Part shown: in pieces, positions 1 to 7,966 of the stretch
Layout of the letters: every line of letters starts with the position of its first letter
Numbering within the stretch: position 1 is the stretch's first letter
NCBI GenBank assembly: GCA_009774235.1
Contig: VSNJ01000093.1
Span: forward strand, 1 to 16,083
Direction of reading: 5' to 3'
DNA: 16,083 nt
Origin: Lachnospiraceae bacterium
Lineage (GTDB): Bacteria > Bacillota > Clostridia > Lachnospirales > Lachnospiraceae
The notes under the pieces: generated by a model
Seen by the model: only the letters and a program-made list of their open reading frames with translations
Database searches by the model: none
What the model was told of the DNA's origin: nothing
Position numbers and translations under genes: made by a program

Positions 1-84
1 GAATTATAGTATTTTTAATAATATAATTCAATATAATAAAAAATTGGGTTTCCTCATTTTTTAAATTACACAAAGATTATATTA

Positions 85-283
85 CTCTGGCAAGTTCCAA
101 ATGTTTGCCAAAAATCAGCTGTTTGGGAACGCTGGTATTTAAGCCTTGTTCTCAATGCTTAATAGAAACTTTTATTTCCGTTAAGCATTTTATGCACCAC
201 TGCGTATTCCATCCAAGCGGAATGCATGCAAAGCCATGTTTGCAACATGGTTTTCTGTTGGTAAAATTTTGGAATTGCCAGAG
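85..283 (+). ncRNA. Candidate structured non-coding RNA, class unknown
   Basis: A closing helix is formed by 85-92 (CTCTGGCA) with 276-283, eight perfect pairs, continued by 95-101 (TTCCAAA) with 268-274, seven perfect pairs. Inside it lie three hairpins: 154-162 with 181-189 (nine pairs, extended by GAAA 165-168 with TTTC 175-178), 204-210 with 219-225 (seven pairs including one U-G), and 234-240 with 244-250 (seven pairs). The U-G at 205/224 would be A-C on the other strand, which favours plus-strand transcription. Bases 94-101 can instead pair with 122-130 (TTTGGGAAC), so two folds exclude each other. The size and multibranched shape resemble large clostridial RNA classes such as the raiA motif, but I cannot match conserved bases. 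The open frame at 105-416 has no convincing ribosome site and crosses these helices. Confidence 0.42.
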
Positions 284-430
284 CCAGAATACTTTTGTAC
301 TAAAAAAAGAGAAAAACCTAAAACTTAAAAAAATTTTTCATTACTATTTGTGCCGTAAAATATACGGCATGGGGATTATATTGAAAATTATTATAAGACA
401 GCCAAAAATGCAGTAAGAAAATTATTACAA
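284..430. other. AT-rich intergenic stretch with one hairpin
   Basis: Between the candidate RNA and the methyltransferase promoter I see no supported gene. One perfect six-pair hairpin, 351-356 (TGCCGT) with 364-369 (ACGGCA), has a seven-base loop. It is not followed by a T-run, so it does not look like a normal intrinsic terminator. The rest is A-rich sequence. Confidence 0.4.
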
Positions 431-460
431 TTACACAAAGCGGATTTTATCTGTTATATT
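431..460 (+). promoter_or_regulatory. Probable promoter of the methyltransferase gene
   Basis: A -35-like TTACAC (431-436) is followed after 18 bases by TATATT (455-460), with a TG one base upstream (452-453) giving an extended -10. Transcription would start near 467, about 30 bases before the ATG and just upstream of the AGGAGG at 484-489. Confidence 0.5.
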
Positions 461-495
461 ATTTGAACCGCAAAAGGCGGCATAGGAGGATTTAT

Positions 496-1296
496 ATGGA
501 TAATTTTGAATTTGATGGCGAAAAATACAAAACAGCTTCAATACACCAGAAAGAATGGGGTAACAAATTAATTTCAGAACTTAAACTGGAAGGAAATGAA
601 AAAATTCTAGACCTGGGCTGCGGAGATGGGGTTTTAACAGAACAATTATCTTTAGCAGTTCCAAATGGAAATGTTTTAGGAATTGATGCTTCTGCTGGTA
701 TGATAAAAACAGCAGAAAAAATTGTAAAAAATAATATAAAATTCCAAAAAGATGATATTAACAAAATAAAGTATCAAAATGAATTTGATGTTATTTTTTC
801 AAATGCAGCATTACATTGGATAAAAGACCATAAGAAACTGTTGGCAAATACATATAATGCGTTAAAAATCCACGGAATAATATTATGGGATTTTGGTGGT
901 GCTGGAAACTGTGCTAATTTTATTGATGTAATCCATAAAAAAATAACTTCAGATAAATATGCAGAATATTTTAAAGACTTTGAATGGCCATGGTTTATGC
1001 CATCAAAATTCCAATATGAAGAATTAATGTCTGGAACTGGTTTTTCAAATTGTACAATTATAGAAGTAAACAGAGACAGGTATTTTCCAAATGCAGAAGA
1101 AATGATAAAATGGATTAACCAGCCATGCATTGTTCCATTTAGCCAGAATTTACCTGGTAAAATAAAAAATACTTTCCACAATGAAGTAATTGCAGAAATG
1201 CTAAAAAGAACACGGCAAACAGATGGTACTTATTTTGAAACTTTCAGGAGATTAAAAATATATGCTGAAAAATCAAATACCTGGCCAAAATATTAG
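496..1296 (+). CDS. Class I SAM-dependent methyltransferase (Tam/BioC-like)
   Basis: This 266-residue cytoplasmic protein should transfer a methyl group from S-adenosylmethionine; the acceptor is unknown. The Rossmann-type core is clear: motif I ILDLGCGDG at residues 37-45, the acidic end of strand 2 in GIDAS (D64), a DDI at 86-88, and FSNAALHWI at about 101-109. The SNAALHW block is typical of trans-aconitate methyltransferases (Tam) and malonyl-ACP methyltransferases (BioC), and the length is close to Tam. I chose the ATG at 496 because AGGAGG (484-489) lies seven bases upstream; an in-frame TTG at 463 would place the ribosome site inside the gene. The gene stands alone on this strand and is noticeably AT-rich, so it may be an acquired accessory gene. 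No biotin or aconitate genes are nearby, so the exact substrate cannot be called. Confidence 0.85.
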   Translation: MDNFEFDGEKYKTASIHQKEWGNKLISELKLEGNEKILDLGCGDGVLTEQLSLAVPNGNVLGIDASAGMIKTAEKIVKNNIKFQKDDINKIKYQNEFDVIFSNAALHWIKDHKKLLANTYNALKIHGIILWDFGGAGNCANFIDVIHKKITSDKYAEYFKDFEWPWFMPSKFQYEELMSGTGFSNCTIIEVNRDRYFPNAEEMIKWINQPCIVPFSQNLPGKIKNTFHNEVIAEMLKRTRQTDGTYFETFRRLKIYAEKSNTWPKY

Positions 1297-1312
1297 CTAT
1301 AAACGCTCTAAA

Positions 1313-1355
1313 ACAGATAAGGGACAACTTCTTAAATGAAATGTCCCTTATCTGT
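1313..1355. terminator. Bidirectional terminator between convergent genes
   Basis: A perfect 14-pair stem joins 1313-1326 (ACAGATAAGGGACA) to 1342-1355 with a 15-base loop. T-rich sequence follows on the plus strand and a TTTT begins the other side on the minus strand. It lies between the ends of the methyltransferase and amidase genes and probably serves both. Confidence 0.88.
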
Positions 1356-1368
1356 CTTATTTATATAT

Positions 1369-2079
1369 TTATTTTTTATCTTTATTCTTTTCTTTTTTAC
1401 AGCTTAAAAAGAATTTCCAGATATCATTTTTTAACTTGTCCCATGCATCATTATTTTTTACAAAATAAAGCGGGCACTCTTTTCCAGTAACATCATAATG
1501 GCGTATAACTGAATTTTTATCCAGATTATATTTACCACACAGCCACCCTGTAAGATGTACAAGGGAATTATATGTATCCTTTGAAAACTTGCCTGATTTA
1601 TCTGGATGGCAACATTCTATTGAAATAGTATCAGCGTTCCTGTTATTAGAGGCATACGCAATCTCATCCAACGGTATACACTGTATAATAGTCCCATCAA
1701 GCCCTATAATATAATGGCTGCTCACCTTATTAGATGCCTCGTCTGGTTCATCCTTCCTGCCTTCAAAATAATTCCTGTTTGCTTCTGCATCAGTACCAGG
1801 ATTAGCTGTATAATGTATGACTACCCCGTTCACCGTACCAAGGCTTGTTCCTGGCCTTGAATTAACATTCTGGGTTAACAGCATCTGTTTTATACCAGGT
1901 TCAGGAACATTATACTGGAAATAATCTATTCCTTCCATAGAATTTTCTTTATCTTTACCAGTATTTCTATCCAGCTTTTCCCATACATTAAACATTACTA
2001 CTATAAGTATAAATGATATAACTGCTATTATTAAAAGCCTGCGTTGTTTACGCTTTCCAGCTTTTGTTAATTTCTTCAT
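1369..2079 (-). CDS. Membrane-anchored N-acetylmuramoyl-L-alanine amidase (Amidase_2)
   Basis: A 236-residue zinc amidase of the Amidase_2/PGRP family, expected to cut the bond between N-acetylmuramic acid and L-alanine in peptidoglycan outside the membrane. The N-terminus is strongly basic (residues 1-14) followed by one hydrophobic segment (about 15-32), which fits a signal anchor. The catalytic domain covers about 65-225. The zinc ligands expected for the family are visible as H89 in VVIHYTA, H194 in RHYD and C202 in TGKECP, and K200 of the TGK is the usual active-site lysine. The C-terminus is lysine-rich. The gene begins 36 bases after guaB on the same strand, so it is probably co-transcribed with it, though no functional link is evident. 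The ribosome site is weak (GGGAAG, about 12 bases upstream). Confidence 0.85.
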   Translation of the reverse strand: MKKLTKAGKRKQRRLLIIAVISFILIVVMFNVWEKLDRNTGKDKENSMEGIDYFQYNVPEPGIKQMLLTQNVNSRPGTSLGTVNGVVIHYTANPGTDAEANRNYFEGRKDEPDEASNKVSSHYIIGLDGTIIQCIPLDEIAYASNNRNADTISIECCHPDKSGKFSKDTYNSLVHLTGWLCGKYNLDKNSVIRHYDVTGKECPLYFVKNNDAWDKLKNDIWKFFLSCKKEKNKDKK

Positions 2080-2115
2080 ATTTTAAATCATCTTCCCACT
2101 CAGATGTACATTTTA

Positions 2116-3573
2116 TTAATTATCTGCAACGCTGTAATTAGGTGCTTCTTTTGTAATATGGATATCATGTGGATGGCTTTCTTTTAAGGAAGCTGCTGAT
2201 ATCTTAACAAACTGGCCTGTTTCCTGGAGTGTCTTAATATCAGGCGCACCACAGTAACCCATACCTGAACGCAGCCCTCCCATAAGCTGGAAAACAGTGT
2301 CCTCTAATGTTCCTTTATAAGCAACACGTCCTTCTACTCCTTCTGGAACAAGTTTCTTGGCGTCTGTTTGGAAATAACGGTCTTTACTTCCATTCTCCAT
2401 AGCAGCGATTGAACCCATGCCACGGTATACTTTATATTTACGTCCCTGGAAAAGCTCAAATGTTCCCGGGCTTTCATCACAGCCTGCAAATATGCTTCCC
2501 ATCATACATACGCTTGCACCAGCTGCAATAGACTTAGTCATATCACCTGAATACTTAATACCGCCATCAGCAATAATAGGTATATCATATTTTTTAGCAA
2601 CTTCATAACAGTTCATAATTGCTGTAATCTGTGGAACGCCTATACCTGCAACAACACGTGTTGTACATATTGAACCAGGACCTATGCCTACTTTTACACA
2701 ATCCACACCAGCCTTAATAAGTGCTTCTGTTGCATCTCCTGTAGCTACATTGCCTGCGATAATCTGAAGGTCTGGATATGCGTCACGTACCATCTTTACA
2801 ACCTTTATAACATTGGCACTGTGTCCATGTGCAGTATCTATAACTATACAGTCTACATGCCTCTTTACAAGTGCGTCTACACGTTCAAGGATATTGGCAG
2901 TTATACCAACAGCAGCACCACATAAAAGTCTCCCCTGTGAATCCTTTGCAGCAAGAGGATACTTTATCTGTTTCTCAACATCTTTTATTGTAATAAGCCC
3001 TTTAAGGTTGCCTTCATCATCTACTAATGGAAGTTTCTCTTTTCTTGACTTTGCAAGTATTTTCTTTGCGTCTTCAAGGGTAATACCCTGGCGTGCAGTA
3101 ATCAGCCCTTCAGAAGTCATAGATTCTTTTATTTTCTTAGTAAAATCTGTTTCAAACTTAAGGTCACGGTTAGTTATTATTCCAACAAGTTTCTTGCCTT
3201 CAGTAATTGGAACACCTGAAATCCTGAATTTAGCCATAAGGTTGTTAGCATCCTCAAGAGTATGTTCTGGAGATAAATAAAATGGGTCTGAAATTACACC
3301 ATTTTCTGAACGCTTAACCTTATCTACCTCATCAGCTTGTGCCTCCACTGACATGTTCTTATGGATAATCCCTATACCACCCTGTCTTGCCATTGCAATT
3401 GCCATACGGTGTTCCGTCACCGTATCCATGCCTGCACTCATCATTGGAATATTAAGTTTAATAGTTTTTGTCAGGTTAGTTTCCAAAGAAACCTGGTTTG
3501 GTATAACTTCTGAATATTGTGGAACCAGTAATACGTCATCAAATGTAATTCCCTCACCAATAATCTTACCCAT
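2116..3573 (-). CDS. guaB: IMP dehydrogenase
   Basis: Inosine-5'-monophosphate dehydrogenase, 485 residues, the family's usual length. It oxidises IMP to XMP with NAD+, the committed step of guanine nucleotide synthesis. The N-terminus (ITFDDVLLVP) starts the TIM barrel. Two CBS domains are inserted at about 95-150 and 155-205. The active-site loop GPGSICTTR carries the catalytic C303, and the mobile flap near 385-420 carries the Arg-Tyr pair (R399, Y400) in DRYFQ. The barrel's phosphate-binding ADGG is at 336-339. AAGGAGGG at 3582-3589 sets the ATG. A very good promoter lies at 3673-3702, giving a leader of about 90 bases that can form a seven-pair hairpin at 3600-3619 just above the ribosome site. 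I see no known purine riboswitch in that leader. Confidence 0.97.
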   Translation of the reverse strand: MGKIIGEGITFDDVLLVPQYSEVIPNQVSLETNLTKTIKLNIPMMSAGMDTVTEHRMAIAMARQGGIGIIHKNMSVEAQADEVDKVKRSENGVISDPFYLSPEHTLEDANNLMAKFRISGVPITEGKKLVGIITNRDLKFETDFTKKIKESMTSEGLITARQGITLEDAKKILAKSRKEKLPLVDDEGNLKGLITIKDVEKQIKYPLAAKDSQGRLLCGAAVGITANILERVDALVKRHVDCIVIDTAHGHSANVIKVVKMVRDAYPDLQIIAGNVATGDATEALIKAGVDCVKVGIGPGSICTTRVVAGIGVPQITAIMNCYEVAKKYDIPIIADGGIKYSGDMTKSIAAGASVCMMGSIFAGCDESPGTFELFQGRKYKVYRGMGSIAAMENGSKDRYFQTDAKKLVPEGVEGRVAYKGTLEDTVFQLMGGLRSGMGYCGAPDIKTLQETGQFVKISAASLKESHPHDIHITKEAPNYSVADN

Positions 3574-3672
3574 TTTAATTGCCCTCCTTCTTGTATATTG
3601 CCAGCAAAAACCTGCCGGCCTGTGTAATATGGTAACTAAGAATTATAATACTACCCGTAGATATATTGTTTC

Positions 3673-3702
3673 AGTATACACTAACATAACTTGCATTGTC
3701 AA
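3673..3702 (-). promoter_or_regulatory. guaB promoter
   Basis: On the minus strand a perfect TTGACA (3697-3702) and TATACT (3673-3678) are separated by 18 bases. The start would be near 3666. The TGA stop of the upstream gene lies inside the -35 hexamer. Confidence 0.8.
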
Positions 3703-4196
3703 CATTGAATTTTACTTCTGCCTTTAAATTTCATATTTTCAATAAGTTTTTCATCTGGAGTAAATTTTATTCTCTCTTGTCCACTATCTGTACGTGAAAT
3801 TGCAATAAAATGTTTATCATCCCTGTTCCCTGACGAAAAGTCAAGAAGTGGCAGGTTCTGGAACTGGTTCAATGAAGGTGCACCTTCTGGTGCAATAAGG
3901 TCTATCTTCTCAAGGTCAGTCCTTTTTTTATGTTTACGTTTGTTTCCTTTAATTATGCAGTCAAAATCAATCTGCCCGTCAACAAATACATATTCGTATG
4001 CAATATCTTTGGAAGGCAGGAAATAAATAATAAAACAGTCTGCAACGACAACGAAAAACAATCCTGCTGTGCTTCCAAGTATGAATAAATCAACATAAAC
4101 CAACACAAAACACAGTATTATAAGCCCTATTCTCGCCATTAAGCGCTTCTGTGATGGTTTTGCTTTTAAATAAGTTTCTGAATACAATTCTTCCAT
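3699..4196 (-). CDS. Small membrane protein, DUF6106-like
   Basis: A 165-residue protein with two adjacent hydrophobic segments (about 21-40 and 42-60), then a soluble C-terminal domain of about 100 residues beginning YEYVFVDGQIDFD. A basic stretch, KGNKRKHKKR, lies at about 83-92. The topology suggests a hairpin in the membrane with both ends in the cytoplasm. The sequence resembles the uncharacterised Lachnospiraceae family DUF6106 by recall; no function is known to me. AAGGGG some 7-10 bases upstream is a modest ribosome site. The gene ends inside the guaB promoter, so it is transcribed from its own upstream region and may read through into guaB. Confidence 0.75.
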   Translation of the reverse strand: MEELYSETYLKAKPSQKRLMARIGLIILCFVLVYVDLFILGSTAGLFFVVVADCFIIYFLPSKDIAYEYVFVDGQIDFDCIIKGNKRKHKKRTDLEKIDLIAPEGAPSLNQFQNLPLLDFSSGNRDDKHFIAISRTDSGQERIKFTPDEKLIENMKFKGRSKIQC

Positions 4197-4467
4197 TTAT
4201 TGTACCCCTTTCTCTTTTATAATAACTATATATTGACATATTTATAAACCTTTGTAAAGACACTCTTCTAAGATTTACACAATTATTGGTTATATTTATA
4301 TTTTATAGATTGAAAAATAACACTGTTTCCATGCCATGTTAATATATATTTATTAGAATTGTACTTTTTAATTTAGAATATATTATTCCAGGCATACACT
4401 AATTCCCTCTACAAAAAGTAAATCTTTATTAAGTATATTATCTTATGTAAAATAACTGGATACAACA
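4197..4467. other. AT-rich intergenic region
   Basis: About 270 bases with no supported gene. It should hold the minus-strand promoter for the small membrane protein and the 3' end of the acyltransferase transcript. A TTTACA (minus strand, 4253-4258) is a possible -35, but no good -10 follows at normal spacing, and I see no clear terminator. Confidence 0.4.
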
Positions 4468-5562
4468 CTAAGATTTAATAGTTTCTGTTCTTCTGGATTT
4501 ACCAATAAGGAATGGAAATTTTGAATTTATTATTTCTGTCATTGTGTATTCTATCATAAGAAGTATTGCCAGTACAACAAGGCACTCACAAATATACTCA
4601 AAATTGCCTGTATTTGGAATATAACCAACTTTCTTCCAGCCTTCATATACCACAGTCCTCATTCCAAGTACAGTATGGGTACACATAACAATAAGTGAAT
4701 TTTTACCCCAGTAATCAAGGAAGTCCAGTTTAATATATGATGTTATAAAATCAAGCAGCAATATTGCACCAACTGAACCTGTAATACCACATATATAAAA
4801 CAAATATGGATATGCACCCTCTTTCATCTGGTTAAAATCAACTCCTGTATTTATTTGTGATAAAACAAGGTTTACAGATGATAATATAACTCCTGATATA
4901 AGTTTTATCCCTGGTTCTTTTAACCTGCTGTAAAAAATATAAATAATATACCCTGCTCCAAGAAACCAGGCCGCCGAAAAACCTTTACATACAGCATTAG
5001 ACAATCTTATAACATTATCATAAGTATCACCTGGCTGCAATGCAAACATTCCACCTGGTGAAAATGCTGTATTTATTACAGCAGACAGGCTTACCGCAAA
5101 CAGACCTGCAACTGCATATAATGCCTTAATTACTTTAGGGCTTCTGACAAGCCAGAAAAATATCAATTCCCCTATAAATAAAGTTGGTATAAACCACATT
5201 GAATTTACACCTTTTAAAAATAAACTGTCATAAAAATAAGATAAAAATGTATCCCATATTTTTGCTGAAGGCTTATGTTTAAGAAAAATACATGCTGTTT
5301 TAAAAAGAGTACCAATTACACTAAATGCCAGATATGGTACTCCAAGGCTTTTTATTATATTTCTTGTAAATTCCCTGAAACTCCTTTTCTTTACAGAACC
5401 AGTATAACACATAAGAAAACCTGATATTATATAGAATATTGACACTTTAAAAGATGACATCCATAAATCAACTGGATTGCCAAGCTTTGTAATATGCCCT
5501 AAAGCAATCATAAGTATACTAAGCCCTTTTGCTGCATCAACATATGCAATACGTTCTTTCAT
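4468..5562 (-). CDS. Membrane acyltransferase, Acyltransferase_3 family
   Basis: A 364-residue polytopic membrane protein with about ten hydrophobic segments. The N-terminus (YVDAAKGLSILMIALGH) is the hallmark of the Acyltransferase_3 family (PF01757), with the conserved H23 near the end of the first membrane segment. FYIISGFL (43-50), SMWFIPTLFIGELIF (121-135) and YWGKNSLIVMCTH (284-296) are further family blocks. Members move acyl groups, usually acetyl, across the membrane onto sugars of polysaccharides, peptidoglycan or antibiotics. There is no C-terminal SGNH domain, so it is not a full OatA-type enzyme. The target cannot be read from context, since the neighbours are groESL and an unrelated membrane protein. 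TGAGG at 5569-5573 marks the ATG. It could be translated from groEL read-through or from its own promoter. Confidence 0.85.
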   Translation of the reverse strand: MKERIAYVDAAKGLSILMIALGHITKLGNPVDLWMSSFKVSIFYIISGFLMCYTGSVKKRSFREFTRNIIKSLGVPYLAFSVIGTLFKTACIFLKHKPSAKIWDTFLSYFYDSLFLKGVNSMWFIPTLFIGELIFFWLVRSPKVIKALYAVAGLFAVSLSAVINTAFSPGGMFALQPGDTYDNVIRLSNAVCKGFSAAWFLGAGYIIYIFYSRLKEPGIKLISGVILSSVNLVLSQINTGVDFNQMKEGAYPYLFYICGITGSVGAILLLDFITSYIKLDFLDYWGKNSLIVMCTHTVLGMRTVVYEGWKKVGYIPNTGNFEYICECLVVLAILLMIEYTMTEIINSKFPFLIGKSRRTETIKS

Positions 5563-5598
5563 ATATTAACCTCATCATATATATTTTATAAATATTAT

Positions 5599-5751
5599 TA
5601 TAACCTGGACATACACACTCCAGGTTATATTTAATATTATGCTTAAAATCCAGCAATTTTATTATACAACATAGAGAGATACTGCCACAGCAGTATCTCC
5701 CCATATTATAAATGCATATGCTATATTAACCCCGCCTGGCAAAATCCAGGC
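5599..5751 (-). terminator. Three stem-loops after groEL, probable terminator region
   Basis: Three perfect stems follow groEL: 5734-5739 with 5746-5751 (six pairs), 5676-5685 with 5690-5699 (ten pairs, four-base loop), and 5599-5609 with 5619-5629 (eleven pairs, nine-base loop). None has a long T-run, so which one terminates the groESL transcript is uncertain; the middle and last are the most stable. Confidence 0.5.
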
Positions 5752-5772
5752 AAAATTATTTGTAAATGTTTA

Positions 5773-7398
5773 TTACATCATTCCCATTGGAGCCCCGCCG
5801 CCTGCTGGCATTGCAGGAGCTTCTTCTTTAATTGTAGATACAACAGACTCTGTTGTAAGAAGTGTAGATGCTACGCTTGTTGCATTCTGGAGTGCACTTC
5901 TTGTAACCTTTGCAGGGTCAACGATACCTGACTGTACCATATCTGCATACTCTTCTTTTAATACATCAAATCCTGTACCTGCTTCTGACTCACGTACCTT
6001 ATTAATAATTACAGCACCCTCAAGACCTGCGTTCTGTGCAATTATCATAAGTGGTGACTCAAGTGCCTTTAAGATAATATTAGCACCTGTCTTCTCATCA
6101 CCTTCAAGAGTTGATGAAAGCTTTGCAACTTCTTTAGAAGCGTGGATATATGCAGAACCACCACCTGAAATAATACCTTCTTCAACAGCGGCTCTTGTAG
6201 CAGCAAGTGCATCTTCCATACGGAGCTTAGCCTCCTGCATTTCTGTTTCTGTAGCAGCACCTACACGGATTACAGCTACACCACCTGCAAGTTTAGCAAG
6301 TCTTTCCTGAAGCTTCTCTTTATCAAAATCAGATGTTGTTTCTTCAATCTGTGCCCTTATCTGTGTAATTCTTGAAGAAATTGCATCCTTGTCACCCATT
6401 CCGTCAACAATAATTGTATTCTCTTTCTGTACCTTAACAGACTTAGCACGTCCAAGCTGCTCTAATGTTGCATCTTTAAGGTCAAGCCCTACTTCTTCTG
6501 AAATAACTGTACCACCTGTAAGAATTGCTATATCTTCAAGCATAGCCTTTCTTCTGTCACCATATCCAGGTGCCTTTACAGCTACTACATTAAATGTACC
6601 TCTTAATTTGTTGATTACAAGTGTTGTAAGGGCTTCACCCTCTACATCCTCTGCAATAATAAGAAGCTTAGCACTACTCTGTACAACCTGCTCTAATAAT
6701 GGAAGGATTTCCTGGATATTAGAAATCTTCTTATCTGTTATAAGTATATATGGATTATCAAGGTTTGCTTCCATCTTATCCATATCTGTAGCCATATAAG
6801 CTGATACATAACCCCTGTCAAACTGCATACCTTCAACAAGGTCAAGCTCAGTCTTCATTGTCTTTGACTCTTCTATTGTGATAACACCATCATTGGATAC
6901 TTTTTCCATTGCATCTGCAACCATTTCACCAACAAATTCATCACCTGCTGAAATAGCAGCAACTTTAGCTATCTGGTCTTTACCTGTAACTTTTGAGCTC
7001 ATCTTTGCAATAGCATCAACTGCACACTCACAAGCCTTCTTCATTCCCTTACGGAGAATAATAGGGTTAGCACCTGCTGCAAGGTTTTTAATACCTTCAT
7101 TTACCATAGCCTGTGCAAGGACTGTAGCTGTTGTAGTACCATCACCTGCTACATCATTAGTCTTTGTAGCAACTTCTTTAACAAGCTGTGCACCCATATT
7201 TTCAAAACCATCTTCAAGTTCTATATCTTTTGCTATTGTAACACCATCATTGGTAATAAGTGGTGCACCAAATGATTTATCAAGGACTACATTTCTTCCT
7301 TTTGGTCCTAAAGTAACTTTAACTGTATTTGCAAGCTTATCAACACCTGCTTCAAGTGCTGCCCTGGCTTCTGCACCAAACTTAATCTCTTTTGCCAT
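5773..7398 (-). CDS. groEL: Chaperonin GroEL (60 kDa)
   Basis: The large chaperonin subunit, 541 residues, which forms the double-ring folding chamber closed by GroES. The N-terminus MAKEIKFGAEAR, the nucleotide-binding GPKGRN (31-36) and GDGTTTATVL (85-94), and the C-terminal GGGAPMGMM tail are all present, and the length is normal. I start the gene at 7398 rather than at an in-frame ATG 21 bases upstream, because that upstream ATG overlaps the GGAGGA that serves as ribosome site for MAKE. It lies 72 bases after groES in the same operon and is therefore under the same CIRCE/HrcA control. No truncation or unusual residue is evident. Confidence 0.98.
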   Translation of the reverse strand: MAKEIKFGAEARAALEAGVDKLANTVKVTLGPKGRNVVLDKSFGAPLITNDGVTIAKDIELEDGFENMGAQLVKEVATKTNDVAGDGTTTATVLAQAMVNEGIKNLAAGANPIILRKGMKKACECAVDAIAKMSSKVTGKDQIAKVAAISAGDEFVGEMVADAMEKVSNDGVITIEESKTMKTELDLVEGMQFDRGYVSAYMATDMDKMEANLDNPYILITDKKISNIQEILPLLEQVVQSSAKLLIIAEDVEGEALTTLVINKLRGTFNVVAVKAPGYGDRRKAMLEDIAILTGGTVISEEVGLDLKDATLEQLGRAKSVKVQKENTIIVDGMGDKDAISSRITQIRAQIEETTSDFDKEKLQERLAKLAGGVAVIRVGAATETEMQEAKLRMEDALAATRAAVEEGIISGGGSAYIHASKEVAKLSSTLEGDEKTGANIILKALESPLMIIAQNAGLEGAVIINKVRESEAGTGFDVLKEEYADMVQSGIVDPAKVTRSALQNATSVASTLLTTESVVSTIKEEAPAMPAGGGAPMGMM

Positions 7399-7470
7399 AA
7401 TAATTTTTCCTCCATTCAAAATTCTGATATTCCTTATTTATGAACTATATAGATATCCTTTGCCACAAGA

Positions 7471-7758
7471 TTAATCTACAACCTTGGCAACTATGTCATT
7501 CTGGCGGACTACAATAAACTCTTCATCATCAAGCTTAACTTCTGTACCTGCATATTTAGAGTAGATAACCTTGTCGCCAACTTCAACCTGCATCTCTACT
7601 TCTTTGCCATCTACAACCCCGCCAGGACCTACTGCAATAACCTCTGCCTGCTGTGGTTTTTCCTGTGCATTGCCTGGAAGTACAATGCCTGATTTAGTAG
7701 TTTCTTCTGCTTCCAGCTGCTTTAATACAACCCTGTCCCCTAATGGTGATAAATTCAT
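7471..7758 (-). CDS. groES: Co-chaperonin GroES (10 kDa)
   Basis: The 95-residue GroES lid subunit, normal length. The N-terminus (LSPLGDRVVLK), the mobile loop region around EETTKSGIVLPG (about 18-29), and the DGKEVEMQVEVGDKVIYSKY block are characteristic. It caps GroEL rings during ATP-driven folding. AAGGAGGA about eight bases upstream sets the ATG at 7758. It is the first gene of groES-groEL, directly behind a CIRCE operator and promoter. Confidence 0.98.
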   Translation of the reverse strand: MNLSPLGDRVVLKQLEAEETTKSGIVLPGNAQEKPQQAEVIAVGPGGVVDGKEVEMQVEVGDKVIYSKYAGTEVKLDDEEFIVVRQNDIVAKVVD

Positions 7759-7788
7759 AATATATATCCTCCTTTTAAATTTCGTTTA

Positions 7789-7815
7789 CTAGCACTCACT
7801 CATTTTGAGTGCTAA
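7789..7815 (-). promoter_or_regulatory. CIRCE operator (HrcA binding site)
   Basis: On the minus strand the element reads TTAGCACTC, nine bases, GAGTGCTAG. It matches the CIRCE inverted repeat (TTAGCACTC-N9-GAGTGCTAA) in 17 of 18 arm bases; only the outermost base at 7789 differs. It lies between the promoter and the groES start, where bound HrcA blocks transcription until heat shock. HrcA itself is not in the window. Confidence 0.96.
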
Positions 7816-7825
7816 CCATAAACAT

Positions 7826-7854
7826 AATATATTTCATTTGGAAATTTTGTGCAA
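7826..7854 (-). promoter_or_regulatory. groESL promoter
   Basis: TTGCAC (7849-7854) and TATATT (7826-7831) on the minus strand are 17 bases apart. The predicted start falls near 7819, a few bases before the CIRCE operator, the usual arrangement for HrcA control. Confidence 0.75.
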
Positions 7855-7966
7855 TACACTTCAAAGTGATATTTTAGCGTATTTGGATTATTTCCTCTTT
7901 TTTTCTCACTTATACTCATTATTTCTTACTATTTCTTATTTTTGAAATATAAATAGCAATATTTTT

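Noticed and set aside
105..416. 103-codon open frame on the plus strand upstream of the methyltransferase
   Set aside because: No convincing ribosome site, odd Cys/His/Lys composition, and it runs through the helices of the RNA candidate at 85-283.
463..495. TTG start extending the methyltransferase by 11 residues
   Set aside because: The added residues are an unlikely basic run and AGGAGG at 484-489 points to the ATG at 496; it would also begin before the predicted transcription start.
4232..4237. TTGACA on the plus strand between the acyltransferase and membrane-protein genes
   Set aside because: No -10 at proper spacing and no plus-strand gene downstream.
6878..7474. 198-codon open frame antisense to groEL
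   Set aside because: It is the mirror of a highly conserved coding gene; it has no ribosome site of its own and no recognisable domain.
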